Part shown: in pieces, positions 41,757-51,686 of the stretch
Numbering within the stretch: position 1 is the first letter of the stretch
How the letters are laid out: every line of letters begins with the position of its first letter
Assembly (NCBI RefSeq): GCF_005889735.1
Contig: NZ_VCKY01000008.1
Span: 1 to 64,000 of the forward strand
Length of the DNA: 64,000 nucleotides
Direction of reading: 5' to 3'
DNA from: Nonomuraea turkmeniaca
Lineage (GTDB): Bacteria; Actinomycetota; Actinomycetes; Streptosporangiales; Streptosporangiaceae
The notes under the pieces: model-generated
Told to the model about the DNA's origin: nothing
The model's database searches: none
What the model saw: only the letters and a program-made list of their open reading frames with translations
Position numbers and translations under genes: made by a program

Positions 41757-44700
41757 ATGACCACGGCCAAGGCCGCGCTAAGCCCCGAGGAGAGGACGTA
41801 CACCGAATCGGATCTCGTGCCGATCCTGGAGACCCTTTTCTCTTGGCGTGACGGCGATTTCCGGCGTCGGGTGCCTCATGCGCCTCCCGGCATTCTCAGC
41901 GAGGTTCGGCTGCTGCTCAACGAGGTGGCGGACCGTCGCGAACATCTGGCCAACGAGCTCGTCCGCGTCCGCAAGGAAGTGGTCAAGGAGGGCCGGTTCA
42001 ACGAGCGGCTGACGCCCGGACCCGGCGTGGGCGCGTGGGCGGAGAGCGTCGAGTCGGTCAACCAGCTGATCGAGGCCCTGGTGAGCCCCGTGAGCGGGGC
42101 GGCCGACGTGATCGACGCGGTCGCCAAGGGCGACCTGTCGCGGCGCATCGACCTCGACCGGTCGGCCCGTGGCGAGGTGCGCCGCCTGGGCAAGGCCATC
42201 AACGGCATGGTGGACCAGCTCGCGCTGTTCAACTCCGAGGTGACCAGGGTGGCCCGCGAGGCCGGCACCGAGGGCCGGCTGGGCGGCAGCGCCAACCTCC
42301 GCGGCATGTCGGGAAGCTGGCGCGACCTCACCGAGGCCGTGAACACGATGTCCTCGCGCGTGGCCGCGCAGGTGCGCGACATCGCGGTCGTGACCACAGC
42401 GGTGGCCAAGGGCGACCTGAGCCGCAAGGTGACGGTCGACGCCGTGGGCGAGATGTTCGAGCTGAAGAACACCGTCAACACGATGGTGGACCAGCTGTCC
42501 GGGTTCGCCGAGGAGGTCACCCGAGTCGCCCGCGAAGTGGGCACCGAAGGCCAGCTCGGCGGTCAGGCACAGGTCACCGGCGTGTCCGGGGTCTGGAAAG
42601 ACCTCACCGACAACGTCAACTTCATGGCCAACAACCTGACCTCACAGGTACGCAGCATCGCGACCGTGGCGACGGCGGTGGCCCAGGGCAACCTGTCGAA
42701 GAAGATCACCGTCGACGCCCAGGGCGAGATCCTGCAGTTGAAGGACACCCTCAACACGATGGTGGACCAGCTGTCGTCCTTCGCCGACGAGGTCACCCGA
42801 GTCGCCCGCGAGGTCGGCACCGAAGGAAAGCTCGGCGGCCGCGCCGAGGTGAAGGGCGTGTCGGGCGTCTGGAAGGACCTCACCGACAACGTCAACTCCA
42901 TGGCCAACAACCTCACCTACCAGGTGCGGAACATCGCCCAAGTGACCACGGCCGTGGCCAACGGCGACCTCACCCGCAAGATCGACGTGGACGCCCAGGG
43001 CGAGATCCTGGAGCTCAAGTCGACCATGAACACGATGGTCGAGCAGCTGTCGTCGTTCGCCTCCGAGGTGACCCGAGTCGCCCGTGAGGTGGGCACCGAG
43101 GGCCAGCTGGGCGGCCAGGCGCAGGTCCGCGGTGTGTCCGGGGTCTGGAAGGACCTGACGGACAACGTCAACTCGATGGCCAACAACCTGACCTCGCAGG
43201 TGCGCCAGATCGCGGCCGTCTCGTCCGCGGTGGCGCAGGGCAACCTGTCCAAGAAGATCACGGTCGACGCCCAGGGCGAGATGTTGCAGCTGAAGGACAC
43301 CCTCAACACGATGGTGGACCAGCTGTCGTCCTTCGCCGACGAGGTCACCCGAGTCGCCCGCGAGGTGGGCACCGAGGGCAAGCTCGGCGGTCAGGCGCGG
43401 GTGCAGGGCGTGTCCGGTGTGTGGAAGGACCTCACGGACAACGTCAACTTCATGGCCAACAACCTCACCTACCAGGTGCGGAACATCGCCGAGGTCACCA
43501 CCGCCGTCGCCAACGGCGACCTCATGCGCAAGATCGACGTGGACGCCCAGGGCGAGATCCTCGCGCTCAAGACCACCATCAACCGCATGGTGGACCAGCT
43601 GTCGTCGTTCGCGTCCGAGGTCACCCGAGTGGCCCGCGAGGTGGGCTCCGAAGGCCAGCTCGGCGGCCAGGCCCGGGTCGAGGGCGTCGAGGGCACGTGG
43701 AAGCGGCTCACCGAGAGCGTCAACGAGCTGGCCGGCAACCTCACCACCCAGGTGCGTGCCATCGCGACCGTGACCAGCGCCGTGGCGCGCGGCGACCTGA
43801 CCCGCTCGATCGCCGTCGAGGCCCAGGGCGAGCTGGCGGAGCTGAAGGACAACATCAACTCGATGGTGGCCAACCTCCGCGAGACCACCCAGGCAAACCA
43901 GGAGCAGGACTGGCTCAAGTCCAACCTGGCCCGCATCTCCCGGCTCATGCAGGGCCATCGCGACCTGTTCGAGGTGGCCAAGCTCACGATGAGCGAGCTG
44001 ACGCCGCTGGTGTCGGCCCGCTACGGCGCCTTCTACGGCATCGACCCCGAGGGCGACCACGAGCTGGTGCTGATCGGCGGCTACGGCGTACGCCCCGGCC
44101 GGGGGCCGCGCCAGCGCTTCGCCATCGGCCAGGGCATCGTCGGCCAGGCGGCGGCCGAGGGCCGGCACATCGTGCTCGACGACGTGCCGCCGCAGTTCAT
44201 CACCATCGAGAGCGGGCTCAGCCAGTCCACGCCCGCGCAGATCGTGGTGCTGCCGATCCTGTTCGAGAACCGCGTGCTCGGCGTGCTCGAGCTGGCCTCG
44301 TTCACCCCGTTCGGCGACGTGCATCTGGACTTCCTGCGGCAGCTCGTCGAGACCATCGGCGTCACGATGAACACGATCATCGCCAACTCCCGTACCGAGG
44401 ACCTGCTGACCGAGTCGCAGCGGCTCACCCGCGAGCTACAGGAGCGCTCGGACGAGCTGCAGCGCCAGCAGGAGGAGCTGCGCAGGTCCAACGCCGAGCT
44501 GGAGGACAAGGCGGCGCTGCTGGCCAAGCAGAACCGCGCGATCGAGATCCAGAACTTCCAGATCGAACAGGCCCGCCGCACGCTGGAGGAGCGCGCCGAG
44601 CAGCTCGCCGTCTCCTCGCGCTACAAGTCCGAGTTCCTCGCGAACATGTCGCACGAGTTGCGCACGCCGCTCAACAGCCTGCTGGTGCTGGCCAAGCTGC

Positions 44701-45935
44701 TGACGGAGAACGCCGAGGGCAACCTGACCTCACAGCAGGTCGAGTTCGCCCGGACGATCCACAGCGCCGGCTCGGCGCTGCTGCAGCTGATCAACGACAT
44801 GCTCGACCTGTCGAAGGTCGAGGCGGGCCGGATGGACATCCATCCGATCCAGGTGTCGTTGCCGAAGATGGTCGATCTGCTGGAGGCGGCGTTCGCGCCG
44901 CTCGCCCAGGACAAGGGGCTGTCGTTCAGCGTGGATGTCGAGTCCGATGTTCCGAACGAGTTGCGTGCCGACGAGCAGCGGCTGCAGCAGGTGCTGCGTA
45001 ACCTGCTGTCCAACGCGGTGAAGTTCACGCCGCGGGGCGAGGTGAAGCTGCGGGTCGCGATGGCGCCGCCCGGGGTGGACTTCGACGACGACACGCTGCA
45101 CGACGCCCGCGACCTGCTGGCGTTCCAGGTGGTCGACACGGGCATCGGCATCGCGCCGGACAAGCGGGACGTGATCTTCGAGGCGTTCCGGCAGGCCGAC
45201 GGCACCACGAGCAGGAAGTACGGCGGCACGGGCCTGGGCCTGGCGATCTGCCGGGACATCGCCAGGTTGCTCGGCGGCGAGATCCACGTGGACAGCGAGC
45301 TCGGCAAGGGCAGCACGTTCACGCTCTACCTGCCGGCCTCGTACACCGGGCCGCTGGCCGCGACCGACGGCGGCGTGGGCCGCCGGCAGCTGATGGCCTC
45401 GCCGGCGGACGAGCCCGCCACCGTCACCCTGCCCGAGCCGCCGATGCCGCTCGACATGCCGATGCCCGAGCTGGTCGAGCCGCCGCTCGAGACGCCTGTC
45501 CAGTGGCAGGGCGACGACCCGCTCAGCGGCGCGAAGATCCTCATCGTGGACGACGACATCCGCAACGTGTTCGCGCTGACCAGCGTCTTGGAGCGGCACG
45601 GCTCGACGGTCGTCTACGCTGAGAACGGCCGGGAGGGGATCGAGCAGCTCGAACGGAACGAGGACGTCGCGCTCGTGCTGATGGACATCATGATGCCGGA
45701 GATGGACGGCTGGGCCACGACCTCGGCGATCCGGCGCATGCCGCAGTTCGCCGACCTGCCGATCATCGCGCTGACGGCCAAGGTCATGCGAGGCGACCGG
45801 GAGAAGAGCATCGCGTCGGGCGCGTCCGACTACGTGCCCAAGCCAGTCGACGTGGATCGCCTGCTCGAACGCCTGCGTGGCTGGCTCAGCCGCGGCCGGG
45901 GAGCCACATCCGACTCATCAGTCGAAGGGTCGTGA
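41757..45935 (+). CDS. osaA: OsaA-like soluble hybrid histidine kinase with HAMP array
   Basis: A 1392-aa cytosolic hybrid kinase. After an N-terminal region come tandem HAMP units (residues about 122-709, 92 aa each), a GAF domain (about 735-890), a coiled coil ([20 protein letters not shown]), HisKA with the phospho-His in [12 protein letters not shown], an HATPase ([30 protein letters not shown]), an Ala/Pro-rich linker and a receiver ([20 protein letters not shown]). This is the group III/NIK1-like layout of Streptomyces OsaA, which controls osmoadaptation. ATG 41757 follows GAAGGAGGCCCC. The OsaB-like gene starts 3 nt after its stop. Confidence 0.94.
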   Translation: MTTAKAALSPEERTYTESDLVPILETLFSWRDGDFRRRVPHAPPGILSEVRLLLNEVADRREHLANELVRVRKEVVKEGRFNERLTPGPGVGAWAESVESVNQLIEALVSPVSGAADVIDAVAKGDLSRRIDLDRSARGEVRRLGKAINGMVDQLALFNSEVTRVAREAGTEGRLGGSANLRGMSGSWRDLTEAVNTMSSRVAAQVRDIAVVTTAVAKGDLSRKVTVDAVGEMFELKNTVNTMVDQLSGFAEEVTRVAREVGTEGQLGGQAQVTGVSGVWKDLTDNVNFMANNLTSQVRSIATVATAVAQGNLSKKITVDAQGEILQLKDTLNTMVDQLSSFADEVTRVAREVGTEGKLGGRAEVKGVSGVWKDLTDNVNSMANNLTYQVRNIAQVTTAVANGDLTRKIDVDAQGEILELKSTMNTMVEQLSSFASEVTRVAREVGTEGQLGGQAQVRGVSGVWKDLTDNVNSMANNLTSQVRQIAAVSSAVAQGNLSKKITVDAQGEMLQLKDTLNTMVDQLSSFADEVTRVAREVGTEGKLGGQARVQGVSGVWKDLTDNVNFMANNLTYQVRNIAEVTTAVANGDLMRKIDVDAQGEILALKTTINRMVDQLSSFASEVTRVAREVGSEGQLGGQARVEGVEGTWKRLTESVNELAGNLTTQVRAIATVTSAVARGDLTRSIAVEAQGELAELKDNINSMVANLRETTQANQEQDWLKSNLARISRLMQGHRDLFEVAKLTMSELTPLVSARYGAFYGIDPEGDHELVLIGGYGVRPGRGPRQRFAIGQGIVGQAAAEGRHIVLDDVPPQFITIESGLSQSTPAQIVVLPILFENRVLGVLELASFTPFGDVHLDFLRQLVETIGVTMNTIIANSRTEDLLTESQRLTRELQERSDELQRQQEELRRSNAELEDKAALLAKQNRAIEIQNFQIEQARRTLEERAEQLAVSSRYKSEFLANMSHELRTPLNSLLVLAKLLTENAEGNLTSQQVEFARTIHSAGSALLQLINDMLDLSKVEAGRMDIHPIQVSLPKMVDLLEAAFAPLAQDKGLSFSVDVESDVPNELRADEQRLQQVLRNLLSNAVKFTPRGEVKLRVAMAPPGVDFDDDTLHDARDLLAFQVVDTGIGIAPDKRDVIFEAFRQADGTTSRKYGGTGLGLAICRDIARLLGGEIHVDSELGKGSTFTLYLPASYTGPLAATDGGVGRRQLMASPADEPATVTLPEPPMPLDMPMPELVEPPLETPVQWQGDDPLSGAKILIVDDDIRNVFALTSVLERHGSTVVYAENGREGIEQLERNEDVALVLMDIMMPEMDGWATTSAIRRMPQFADLPIIALTAKVMRGDREKSIASGASDYVPKPVDVDRLLERLRGWLSRGRGATSDSSVEGS
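42120..43885. repeat. About 6.5 tandem 276-bp HAMP repeats with two-unit periodicity
   Basis: Each unit encodes 92 residues (VA-GDL-RKI-VDAQGE...[13 protein letters not shown]...[10 protein letters not shown]). Units 3 and 5 share [17 protein letters not shown], while units 4 and 6 share [16 protein letters not shown], so the array repeats with a 552-bp super-period. Units 1, 2 and 7 are more divergent. The high DNA identity in the centre points to recent duplication or gene conversion. Confidence 0.9.
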
Positions 45936-45938
45936 TCG

Positions 45939-46568
45939 ATGCCGGAGCGAGCGAAGATCCTCCTGGTCGATGACCGCGAGGAAAATCTCATCGCGCTGGA
46001 AGCCATCCTCAGCTCACTCGACCTGGTGCCCGTGCGTGCCCGGTCGGGTGAGGAGGCGCTCAAGGCGTTGCTCAACACCGAGTTCGCGCTCATCCTGCTC
46101 GACGTGCGGATGCCGGGCATGGACGGGTTCGAGACGGCTGCCCATATCAAGCGGCGCGAGCGGACCAGGAACATTCCGATCATCTTCCTGACCGTGGTGG
46201 ACAGCGCGCCCGACTACGCCTTCCGCGGGTACGCGGCCGGCGCTGTGGACTATCTGACCAAGCCGTTCGACCCGTGGGTGTTGCGGGCGAAGGTGTCGGT
46301 GTTCACCGAGCTGTACAACATGAACAAACGGCTGGCCGAGCAGGCGTCCCTGCTGCGTGATCGGGTCAGCGGCGAGCTGCCGCCCGGGACCGGGGATCAG
46401 GCGTCGGTGTTGCCGGAGCTGTCGCGGCGGCTGACGGCGGTCGAGGACGAGCTGGCCCGGATCCGGGAGCTGGCCCGGAAGATCCAGGACCCGGCGCTGG
46501 CGGCCCCGCTGTCGGACCTCACGGACCGGGTGACGCATCTACGCGCCGGCTTCGACGCCCTGTCCTGA
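45939..46568 (+). CDS. osaB: OsaB-like response regulator with C-terminal coiled coil
   Basis: A 209-aa protein. The receiver domain (about 5-120) has KILLVDDREEN, the phospho-Asp in ALILLDVRMPGMDG, and KPFDPWVL. No DNA-binding domain follows; instead residues 125-205 form heptad-rich helices (NKRLAEQASLLRDRV, LSRRLTAVEDELARIRELAR). This matches Streptomyces OsaB, the partner of OsaA, which signals without a classical output domain. It starts 3 nt downstream of osaA. Confidence 0.9.
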   Translation: MPERAKILLVDDREENLIALEAILSSLDLVPVRARSGEEALKALLNTEFALILLDVRMPGMDGFETAAHIKRRERTRNIPIIFLTVVDSAPDYAFRGYAAGAVDYLTKPFDPWVLRAKVSVFTELYNMNKRLAEQASLLRDRVSGELPPGTGDQASVLPELSRRLTAVEDELARIRELARKIQDPALAAPLSDLTDRVTHLRAGFDALS

Positions 46569-46789
46569 TCTCCCCTGCACCGGTGGCCGGCCGGCACGTC
46601 CACGTCCTGCGCCCGGCCGCCCAGGGCGTGGGCGGCGGCGCGCATGTGCAGGGACAGCGGGTGGCCGGAAGGCGGCGGAGGGATGGCCGGAGAAGGCGGC
46701 GGCCTGAGGAAGGCGGCGGGCCGGGCTGCCGGAGAAATGGTGTAGCGGGAAGGTGCTGGTGCGGGGCGTTCAGTAAGGGAAGGGTGCGG

Positions 46790-48004
46790 TCAGTGACGGG
46801 CGCGTTCGAGTGCGTCCCAGAAGCCGCGACGCAACGCGTGGCGTACCTCATCGTGCAGCAGGAAATCGATCGGCAACGACGACCCCTGCAGCAGCCGCGC
46901 CTCCAGGTCGGACGGCATGCGCGGTTTGCGGGCCAGCACCGCCTCCAACCACAGCGCCGGCGCGTCCCTCGCCACGGACTCACCGAAGTCGTGGCCTTCC
47001 CGGTGGGCGGCCTTGACGGCGTCGGAGAGCGTGGTGGCGCCCGCGGTCGCGGCGGGCGGCGGCGTGACGGGCGCGGGCTGCGGCCCGGTGTACGGCCCGA
47101 GCTGCGACGGCTGGTACGTCCCCCCACTCGACGGCGAGGCGAACTGCCCGGTGCTGGGCGACTGCGGCTGCGCCTGCAGGGGCCCGGTCACCGGAGCCGA
47201 TGACGTCGGCTGCTCCGCCTGCTGATAACTGGAATAGGTGGGCAGCACGGGCGGTGTGGAGGACGAATGCCCGCGTCCCGACGTCGACGGCCCGTTGGAG
47301 GACGGCTGGCTGCTCGACGTGGAAGAGGAGGACGACCCGGCCGCGTGGCTGCCGGTGGACGGCGTGGCCGGGGGCAACGACGACGGCATCGAGGACGGCG
47401 AGGGCGGCAGCGAGGCCTGCCCGTTGCTGAGCGGCTGGTGGTGCCCGTTGGAGGCGGCCTCGGTGATGCCGGTCACCAGGGAGATGTATGGCCGCAGGTG
47501 GACGGCGCCCAGCTCGACGAGGTCGTCGCACTCCTGCCGGAGCGAGCGGGAGACGGCCCAGCCGCCGTCGGCCGCGATGTGGATGACGCTCACCCTGATG
47601 CCGAGGTCCTGCGCGTCGCACACGACCTGCGCCAGGTCCTCGTCCCCGCTGACGACCACGGCGTCGCAGATGGCGTTGTTGCGGGCGAGCGTCATGAGGT
47701 CGCGGTGGACCTGGGCGTCGACGCCTTCGCGCCGCCCGGGCCTGATGCGCGACAGTCTGAGCTTGAGGCCGGGGATGTCGGCCAGCGCGTCGTGTTCCGG
47801 CGTGCGGCGGCCTTCGACCGTCGCCTCGTACCAGTAGCACCGCAGCAGGGGCAGGCCGGTGCGCTCGCGCGACAGGCTGGTCATCAGCTGGAGCAGCCCC
47901 GGGTAGTCCCAGGCAACCGCTTCTCGATGACGCGTGCCGTGCACGGCCATCGCTCCGTCAGCCAGCAGATAGCCGGCGTCTACGAACAGCGCACAGCGAT
48001 CCAC
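46790..48004 (-). CDS. NYN (PIN-like) domain protein with Ser/Pro-rich linker
   Basis: About 404 aa. The N-terminal NYN nuclease-like domain (about 1-165) starts DRCALFVDAGYLLADGA, with acidic residues in EGVDAQVHRDLMTLA and VVVSGDEDLAQVV that match the PIN/NYN metal site, so it may cut RNA. A ~150-residue Ser/Pro/Gln-rich disordered linker follows, then a conserved C-terminal helical region (SDAVKAAHREGHDFGESVAR to FLLHDEVRHALRRGFWDALE). GTG 48004 has AGGGG 8 nt upstream; GTG 48010 or ATG 48022 are alternatives. Confidence 0.85.
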   Translation of the reverse strand: MDRCALFVDAGYLLADGAMAVHGTRHREAVAWDYPGLLQLMTSLSRERTGLPLLRCYWYEATVEGRRTPEHDALADIPGLKLRLSRIRPGRREGVDAQVHRDLMTLARNNAICDAVVVSGDEDLAQVVCDAQDLGIRVSVIHIAADGGWAVSRSLRQECDDLVELGAVHLRPYISLVTGITEAASNGHHQPLSNGQASLPPSPSSMPSSLPPATPSTGSHAAGSSSSSTSSSQPSSNGPSTSGRGHSSSTPPVLPTYSSYQQAEQPTSSAPVTGPLQAQPQSPSTGQFASPSSGGTYQPSQLGPYTGPQPAPVTPPPAATAGATTLSDAVKAAHREGHDFGESVARDAPALWLEAVLARKPRMPSDLEARLLQGSSLPIDFLLHDEVRHALRRGFWDALERARH

Positions 48005-48190
48005 TGACACCGCCCCTTTCATGGTGGTCCGACCTTGCTGGCTCTGCACCGTCAGAGACCGGACTCGGCGGCCCTCTCTCAGGGTAATGAAAGCAGGAGA
48101 TCGTGCGAGGGTTAATCCCGACGATTCGACGCCTGCCTGCGCACGCGCCAGACCGTTTAGGCAGACCGTACCAGTTTGTCCCGTTCGCGG

Positions 48191-50518
48191 TCACTGTCGC
48201 GCACGCACGCTCAGCGCGGCCACTCCGAACAGGACGACGTCCTTGTCCGTGGCGATCGTCAACCCCGGATCGACTCCGAGCTCAGCCCCGACCGTATCGA
48301 CATCGACGCCGAACGTCATCTCCGCCGCGCCACTCGACGAGCCGTCGAAGACGTTCGCGGGATCGCGGCCGCCGCCCTCGGGGCTGAGGGCGCCGGAGCC
48401 GAGCGAGACCTTGTCACCCGTGAGGTCGGCGTCGCCCTCCCAGGTCACCAGTTCGAGCCTGGCGGGCGGGGCGGCGGGGGTCAGGCCGCCGAGCGGGATG
48501 TGTACCCGCCGTGACCGGCCGCCGATCACGGTGGCCGCGTCGAGCACCACGGCCTGGCTGTACGCCGCCGACGGGTCGGTGACGATCAGCACCAGGCTCC
48601 AGCCGGCGTGCCGTGCCACTCCCTCCTCCATCGGCGCGTCGGCCGCCCACCACGTGCCGTTCCTGCGTACGCCGGCGACCAGCTCGCTGACGTCGGCGAA
48701 CGCCTGGTAGACCGGGCCCGCGGGCAGCTCGCGGACGGCCACGTGAGCAGGCCGGACCGGCACGTACGTCCGCCGCCCGGGCGGCCGGAGCTTGATGGGC
48801 CCGGCGCGTTCCCCGCTCGCCGACCAGTAGAGCCCGGCCCACACGACCCGGCCGCCCTTCGGCAGGGACAACTCGGCCGAGCTGGAGACGGCGGTGTCCG
48901 CCACGTCGTCCCGGTCGAGCGGGGTCATCTGCCACAGGTCGTTGTCGCGCTGGTCGCCCTCGCGCCGCCGGGCGGGCACGCAGCCCGACTGCTCCTCGGG
49001 ACAGCTCAGCAGCGAGTTGCCGATCGCCCTGACGGTCACCTTGCCGTCGGTGGCGAACCTGGCCGGCGCCCCGGACGTGCGTACGCCTTCCTCGGCCCGC
49101 GCCGTGACCCGCAGCGAGCCGGCCTCGACCCGCACGGCGGGCCCCGCGCCCTCGGGCGCCTTCTCGGCGACCAGCACTCGAAGGAACACCGCCGTGCCCT
49201 GCCCCGCCGCGAGCGCCTCCCTGGCGCACCGCGCGCCGCCGGCGGCCGGGCGGCAGGCCCAGCCGTCCACCGTGCCCGCCGGCCCGACGAGGGCGGCGGC
49301 CTGGTGGCGACGTGCCGCCGGGATGAGCGTCACGCCCCGCGGCAGGTCCACGATGGCCGACAGTGCCGCGCTGGACGCGTCGCCGTAGTTGCGCAGGCGG
49401 ATGCCGACGATGCCGGGCTGGGCGCGTACGAGTGCGCCGAGCGGGTCGATCGTGGCCCGCAGCCGCGCCTTGCCCGGCGGCTGCTCCGCCCGGACCGGCG
49501 GAGGCACCCGCGCGGGCACCTCGCTCGGCTCGGGCAGCGCCCGCAGCACGGACGGCGGCGGCTGGGGGATCGGTGCGGGCGTGCGCTTGTCGATCGGCCG
49601 CGCCTCCGAGACCAGCAGCAGCCCGATGGCCGCGGCCACCACGACGGCCATGCCACCGGCCACCGCGGCCTGCTGGTGCCTGGGCACCCGCCGCAACCAC
49701 ACCAACGCCCGCAGCAGCCCGCTCACCCCACCGATGACCGCCGACTTGGTGATCGCGGCCGCGTAGCCGCCGAACAGCGGCCCGCCGATCAGCGGTCCGA
49801 CGATGACACGCAGCCCGCGGTTGACGTCGGCCAGCTCCAGCAGGACCCCGTGACACTCCTCGCAGCCGCTCACGTGATCGTCGACCGCCTTGGCGTCGCG
49901 CCTGGTCAGCCCGCCCCTGACGTAGGCGCTCATCTTGCCGAGCACGGGACGGCACTCGTGCTGCGGCTGCGTGCCCATGTGCAGCTGCAGGTACGCCTGC
50001 CGCAACCCCTCCCTGGCCCGGTACGCCAGCGCCGCCACGCCGTTGGCCGACAACCCCAGCAGCGGCGCCACCTCGGCCTGCTTGCTCCGCTCCACCTCGA
50101 TGTGCCAGAGCACCGCCCGCCATCGCTCGGGCAGTGACAGATACGCCTTGGCGATCGGCGACTTCTCCAGCCCGACGAGCGCCGGATCGACGAACGGCAA
50201 CCCCGGGTCGTACTCCTCGACCTCCTCCGTGCTCAGCCGGCCCTCGATCATGGAACGGTCGTGGACCGTGCGCCGCACCACGGTCAGCAGGTAGGTGCGG
50301 AAGGCGGACTCGGGGCCTCCACCCCTGCCGACCAGGTCGAGGATCTTGGTGAACGCCTCGGCGACCACGTCCTCGGCCTCGGTGTTCGTGACGAGCTGCC
50401 GGGCCAGTGCGCGGGCAGCGGCGACGTGGCGCTCGTAGAGCTGCCCGTAAGCGGCGGCATTGCCCTCTCTGACCGCTTGCAAGAGCTCTGCGTCGCTTTG
50501 CGGCGAATCGACACCCAT
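48191..50518 (-). CDS. ECF sigma factor fused to anti-sigma-like zinc finger, TM helix and surface domain (ECF53-like)
   Basis: A ~775-aa chimera. Sigma-2 (about 12-80, YGQLYERHVAAARALARQL, AEDVVAEAFTKIL) and sigma-4 (about 130-180, LPERWRAVLWHIEVERSKQA) form a complete ECF sigma. A zinc-binding anti-sigma (ZAS) motif HVSGCEEC follows at about 217-224, then one or two hydrophobic segments (main helix about 283-303) and a Pro-rich stretch. The ~450-residue remainder is extracytoplasmic, with an IG-like part and a region containing SSSAELSLPKGGRVVWAGLY typical of surface proteins. ATG 50518 follows GAGG. Sigma, inhibitor and sensor in one polypeptide suggest release by proteolysis. Confidence 0.88.
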   Translation of the reverse strand: MGVDSPQSDAELLQAVREGNAAAYGQLYERHVAAARALARQLVTNTEAEDVVAEAFTKILDLVGRGGGPESAFRTYLLTVVRRTVHDRSMIEGRLSTEEVEEYDPGLPFVDPALVGLEKSPIAKAYLSLPERWRAVLWHIEVERSKQAEVAPLLGLSANGVAALAYRAREGLRQAYLQLHMGTQPQHECRPVLGKMSAYVRGGLTRRDAKAVDDHVSGCEECHGVLLELADVNRGLRVIVGPLIGGPLFGGYAAAITKSAVIGGVSGLLRALVWLRRVPRHQQAAVAGGMAVVVAAAIGLLLVSEARPIDKRTPAPIPQPPPSVLRALPEPSEVPARVPPPVRAEQPPGKARLRATIDPLGALVRAQPGIVGIRLRNYGDASSAALSAIVDLPRGVTLIPAARRHQAAALVGPAGTVDGWACRPAAGGARCAREALAAGQGTAVFLRVLVAEKAPEGAGPAVRVEAGSLRVTARAEEGVRTSGAPARFATDGKVTVRAIGNSLLSCPEEQSGCVPARRREGDQRDNDLWQMTPLDRDDVADTAVSSSAELSLPKGGRVVWAGLYWSASGERAGPIKLRPPGRRTYVPVRPAHVAVRELPAGPVYQAFADVSELVAGVRRNGTWWAADAPMEEGVARHAGWSLVLIVTDPSAAYSQAVVLDAATVIGGRSRRVHIPLGGLTPAAPPARLELVTWEGDADLTGDKVSLGSGALSPEGGGRDPANVFDGSSSGAAEMTFGVDVDTVGAELGVDPGLTIATDKDVVLFGVAALSVRARQ

Positions 50519-50627
50519 GGTGACCTCACGATTACGAAGGGTTGCCCCGCGCAATCATTCCGCATTCCCGCCCATGACTAAACCGCGACGCCGCTTTTGC
50601 CCACGTGGGGTGCCTAAGCTTGGACCC

Positions 50628-51161
50628 ATGACAGATCGCGACAACCTGCTGGCCGAGATCAAGAAGAAGGCCGTCGTGCACGGCAAGGTCATCCTCTCCT
50701 CGGGCAAGGAGGCTGACTACTATCTCGACCTGCGCCGGATCACTCTCGACGGTGTGGCCGCGCCGCTCGTCGGCAAGGTGATGCTCGACCTGACCGACGA
50801 CCTCGACTACGACGCGGTGGGCGGGCTCACGCTGGGAGCCGATCCCATAGCGGCGGCGATGCTGCACGCGGCGGCGGCGCGGGGGCGCGTGCTCGACGCA
50901 TTCGTGGTGCGCAAGGCGCTGAAGGAGCACGGCATGCAGCGCAGGATCGAGGGGCCCGAGGTGAAGGGGCGGCGGGTGCTGGCGCTCGAGGACACCTCGA
51001 CGACCGGCGCGTCGGTGCTGACCGCGGTGGAGGCGTTGCGGGAGGCCGGGGCCGAGGTGGTGGCCGTGGCCACGATCGTGGACCGTGGGGCGCGTGACCG
51101 GATCGCCGGCGAGGGGCTCGACTACCGGACCGCCTTCACCCCTCAGGAGCTGGGTCTCTAG
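50628..51161 (+). CDS. pyrE: Orotate phosphoribosyltransferase
   Basis: A 177-aa enzyme that joins orotate and PRPP to form OMP in pyrimidine synthesis. The PRPP-binding motif is VLALEDTSTTGAS; substrate residues occur in KVILSSGKEADYYLDLR and VVRKALKEHG. ATG 50628 has no ribosome binding site but TAAGCT ends 7-8 nt upstream, so it is probably translated from a leaderless mRNA. It is divergent from the ECF fusion gene. The last 8 codons are repeated immediately downstream. Confidence 0.95.
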   Translation: MTDRDNLLAEIKKKAVVHGKVILSSGKEADYYLDLRRITLDGVAAPLVGKVMLDLTDDLDYDAVGGLTLGADPIAAAMLHAAAARGRVLDAFVVRKALKEHGMQRRIEGPEVKGRRVLALEDTSTTGASVLTAVEALREAGAEVVAVATIVDRGARDRIAGEGLDYRTAFTPQELGL

Positions 51162-51194
51162 CCGACACCCCTCAGGAGCTGGGTCTCTAGCCGG
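51137..51194. repeat. Two tandem 29-bp repeats at the pyrE 3' end
   Basis: CACCCCTCAGGAGCTGGGTC... occurs at 51137-51165 and 51166-51194 with one mismatch at the last base. Copy 1 contains the pyrE stop TAG (51159-51161). Copy 2 contains the stop codon of the convergent gene (51187-51189). The arrangement parallels the repeat at 6451-6570. Confidence 0.9.
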
Positions 51195-51633
51195 GCGCGC
51201 GGACGGTGAACGCCTGCCTGGCGCCCTGCTCGCCCTGCTCGCGCGGCTTGCCGTTCTCGGTGACGCTGACCGTGCCCGCGTCGCTGAGCACCACGTCGAG
51301 CTCGGGCTCGAAGTAGCTGACCTCTTCGCCCTTGCTCATCTCGCGGTGCTGGAGCACGTCGCCGCCCGGCACCCGTACGGTGACGGTGGGGCAGGTGTCG
51401 GCCAGGCACTCGACGCGCACCGTCGGCACCTGGGCGGTGGTCTCCTCCGTGGCGGTGCCGGTGGTGGCGAGGCCGCTGGCGCGCTCACGCTCGCGTTCGG
51501 CCTGGGTCGGCGTGCCGACCGAGGCGAGCAGCGCGCGACCGCCTATGACCAGGAGTGTCACCACGGCCCCGACCGCCAGGACGGCGAGCGCAAGGCGGGC
51601 GAGGCCCATCGGATCTGACCTGTGGCGTCCCAC
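51187..51633 (-). CDS. Membrane-anchored protein with RodZ C-terminal (DUF4115)-like domain
   Basis: A 148-aa protein with one N-terminal membrane helix (about 10-36), a Glu/Arg/Thr-rich linker, and an extracytoplasmic domain resembling DUF4115. That domain has VECLADTCPTVTVRV, SKGEEVSYFEPELDVVLSDA and VSVTENGKPR, the pattern found at the end of RodZ. The HTH half of RodZ is absent. It starts at GTG 51633 or ATG 51609, neither with a strong ribosome binding site. Function unknown; a role in the cell envelope is likely. Confidence 0.65.
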   Translation of the reverse strand: MGRHRSDPMGLARLALAVLAVGAVVTLLVIGGRALLASVGTPTQAERERERASGLATTGTATEETTAQVPTVRVECLADTCPTVTVRVPGGDVLQHREMSKGEEVSYFEPELDVVLSDAGTVSVTENGKPREQGEQGARQAFTVRAPG

Positions 51634-51686
51634 AGTGGGCAGCGTACCGTGACGTACGCCACTCTCACCGGTAGTCGCCTACGCGG

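Noticed and set aside
42120-43885. CRISPR-like regular repeats
   Set aside because: Period is 276 bp, repeats are coding and in frame, and there are no spacers; they are HAMP domains.
42642-44324. 560-aa minus-strand frame opposite the HAMP array
   Set aside because: Shadow of a repetitive gene; its own repeats simply mirror the HAMP units.
46569-46789. Small minus-strand gene in the gap after osaB
   Set aside because: A short Ala/Arg-rich frame exists but there is no ribosome binding site and no recognisable protein signature.
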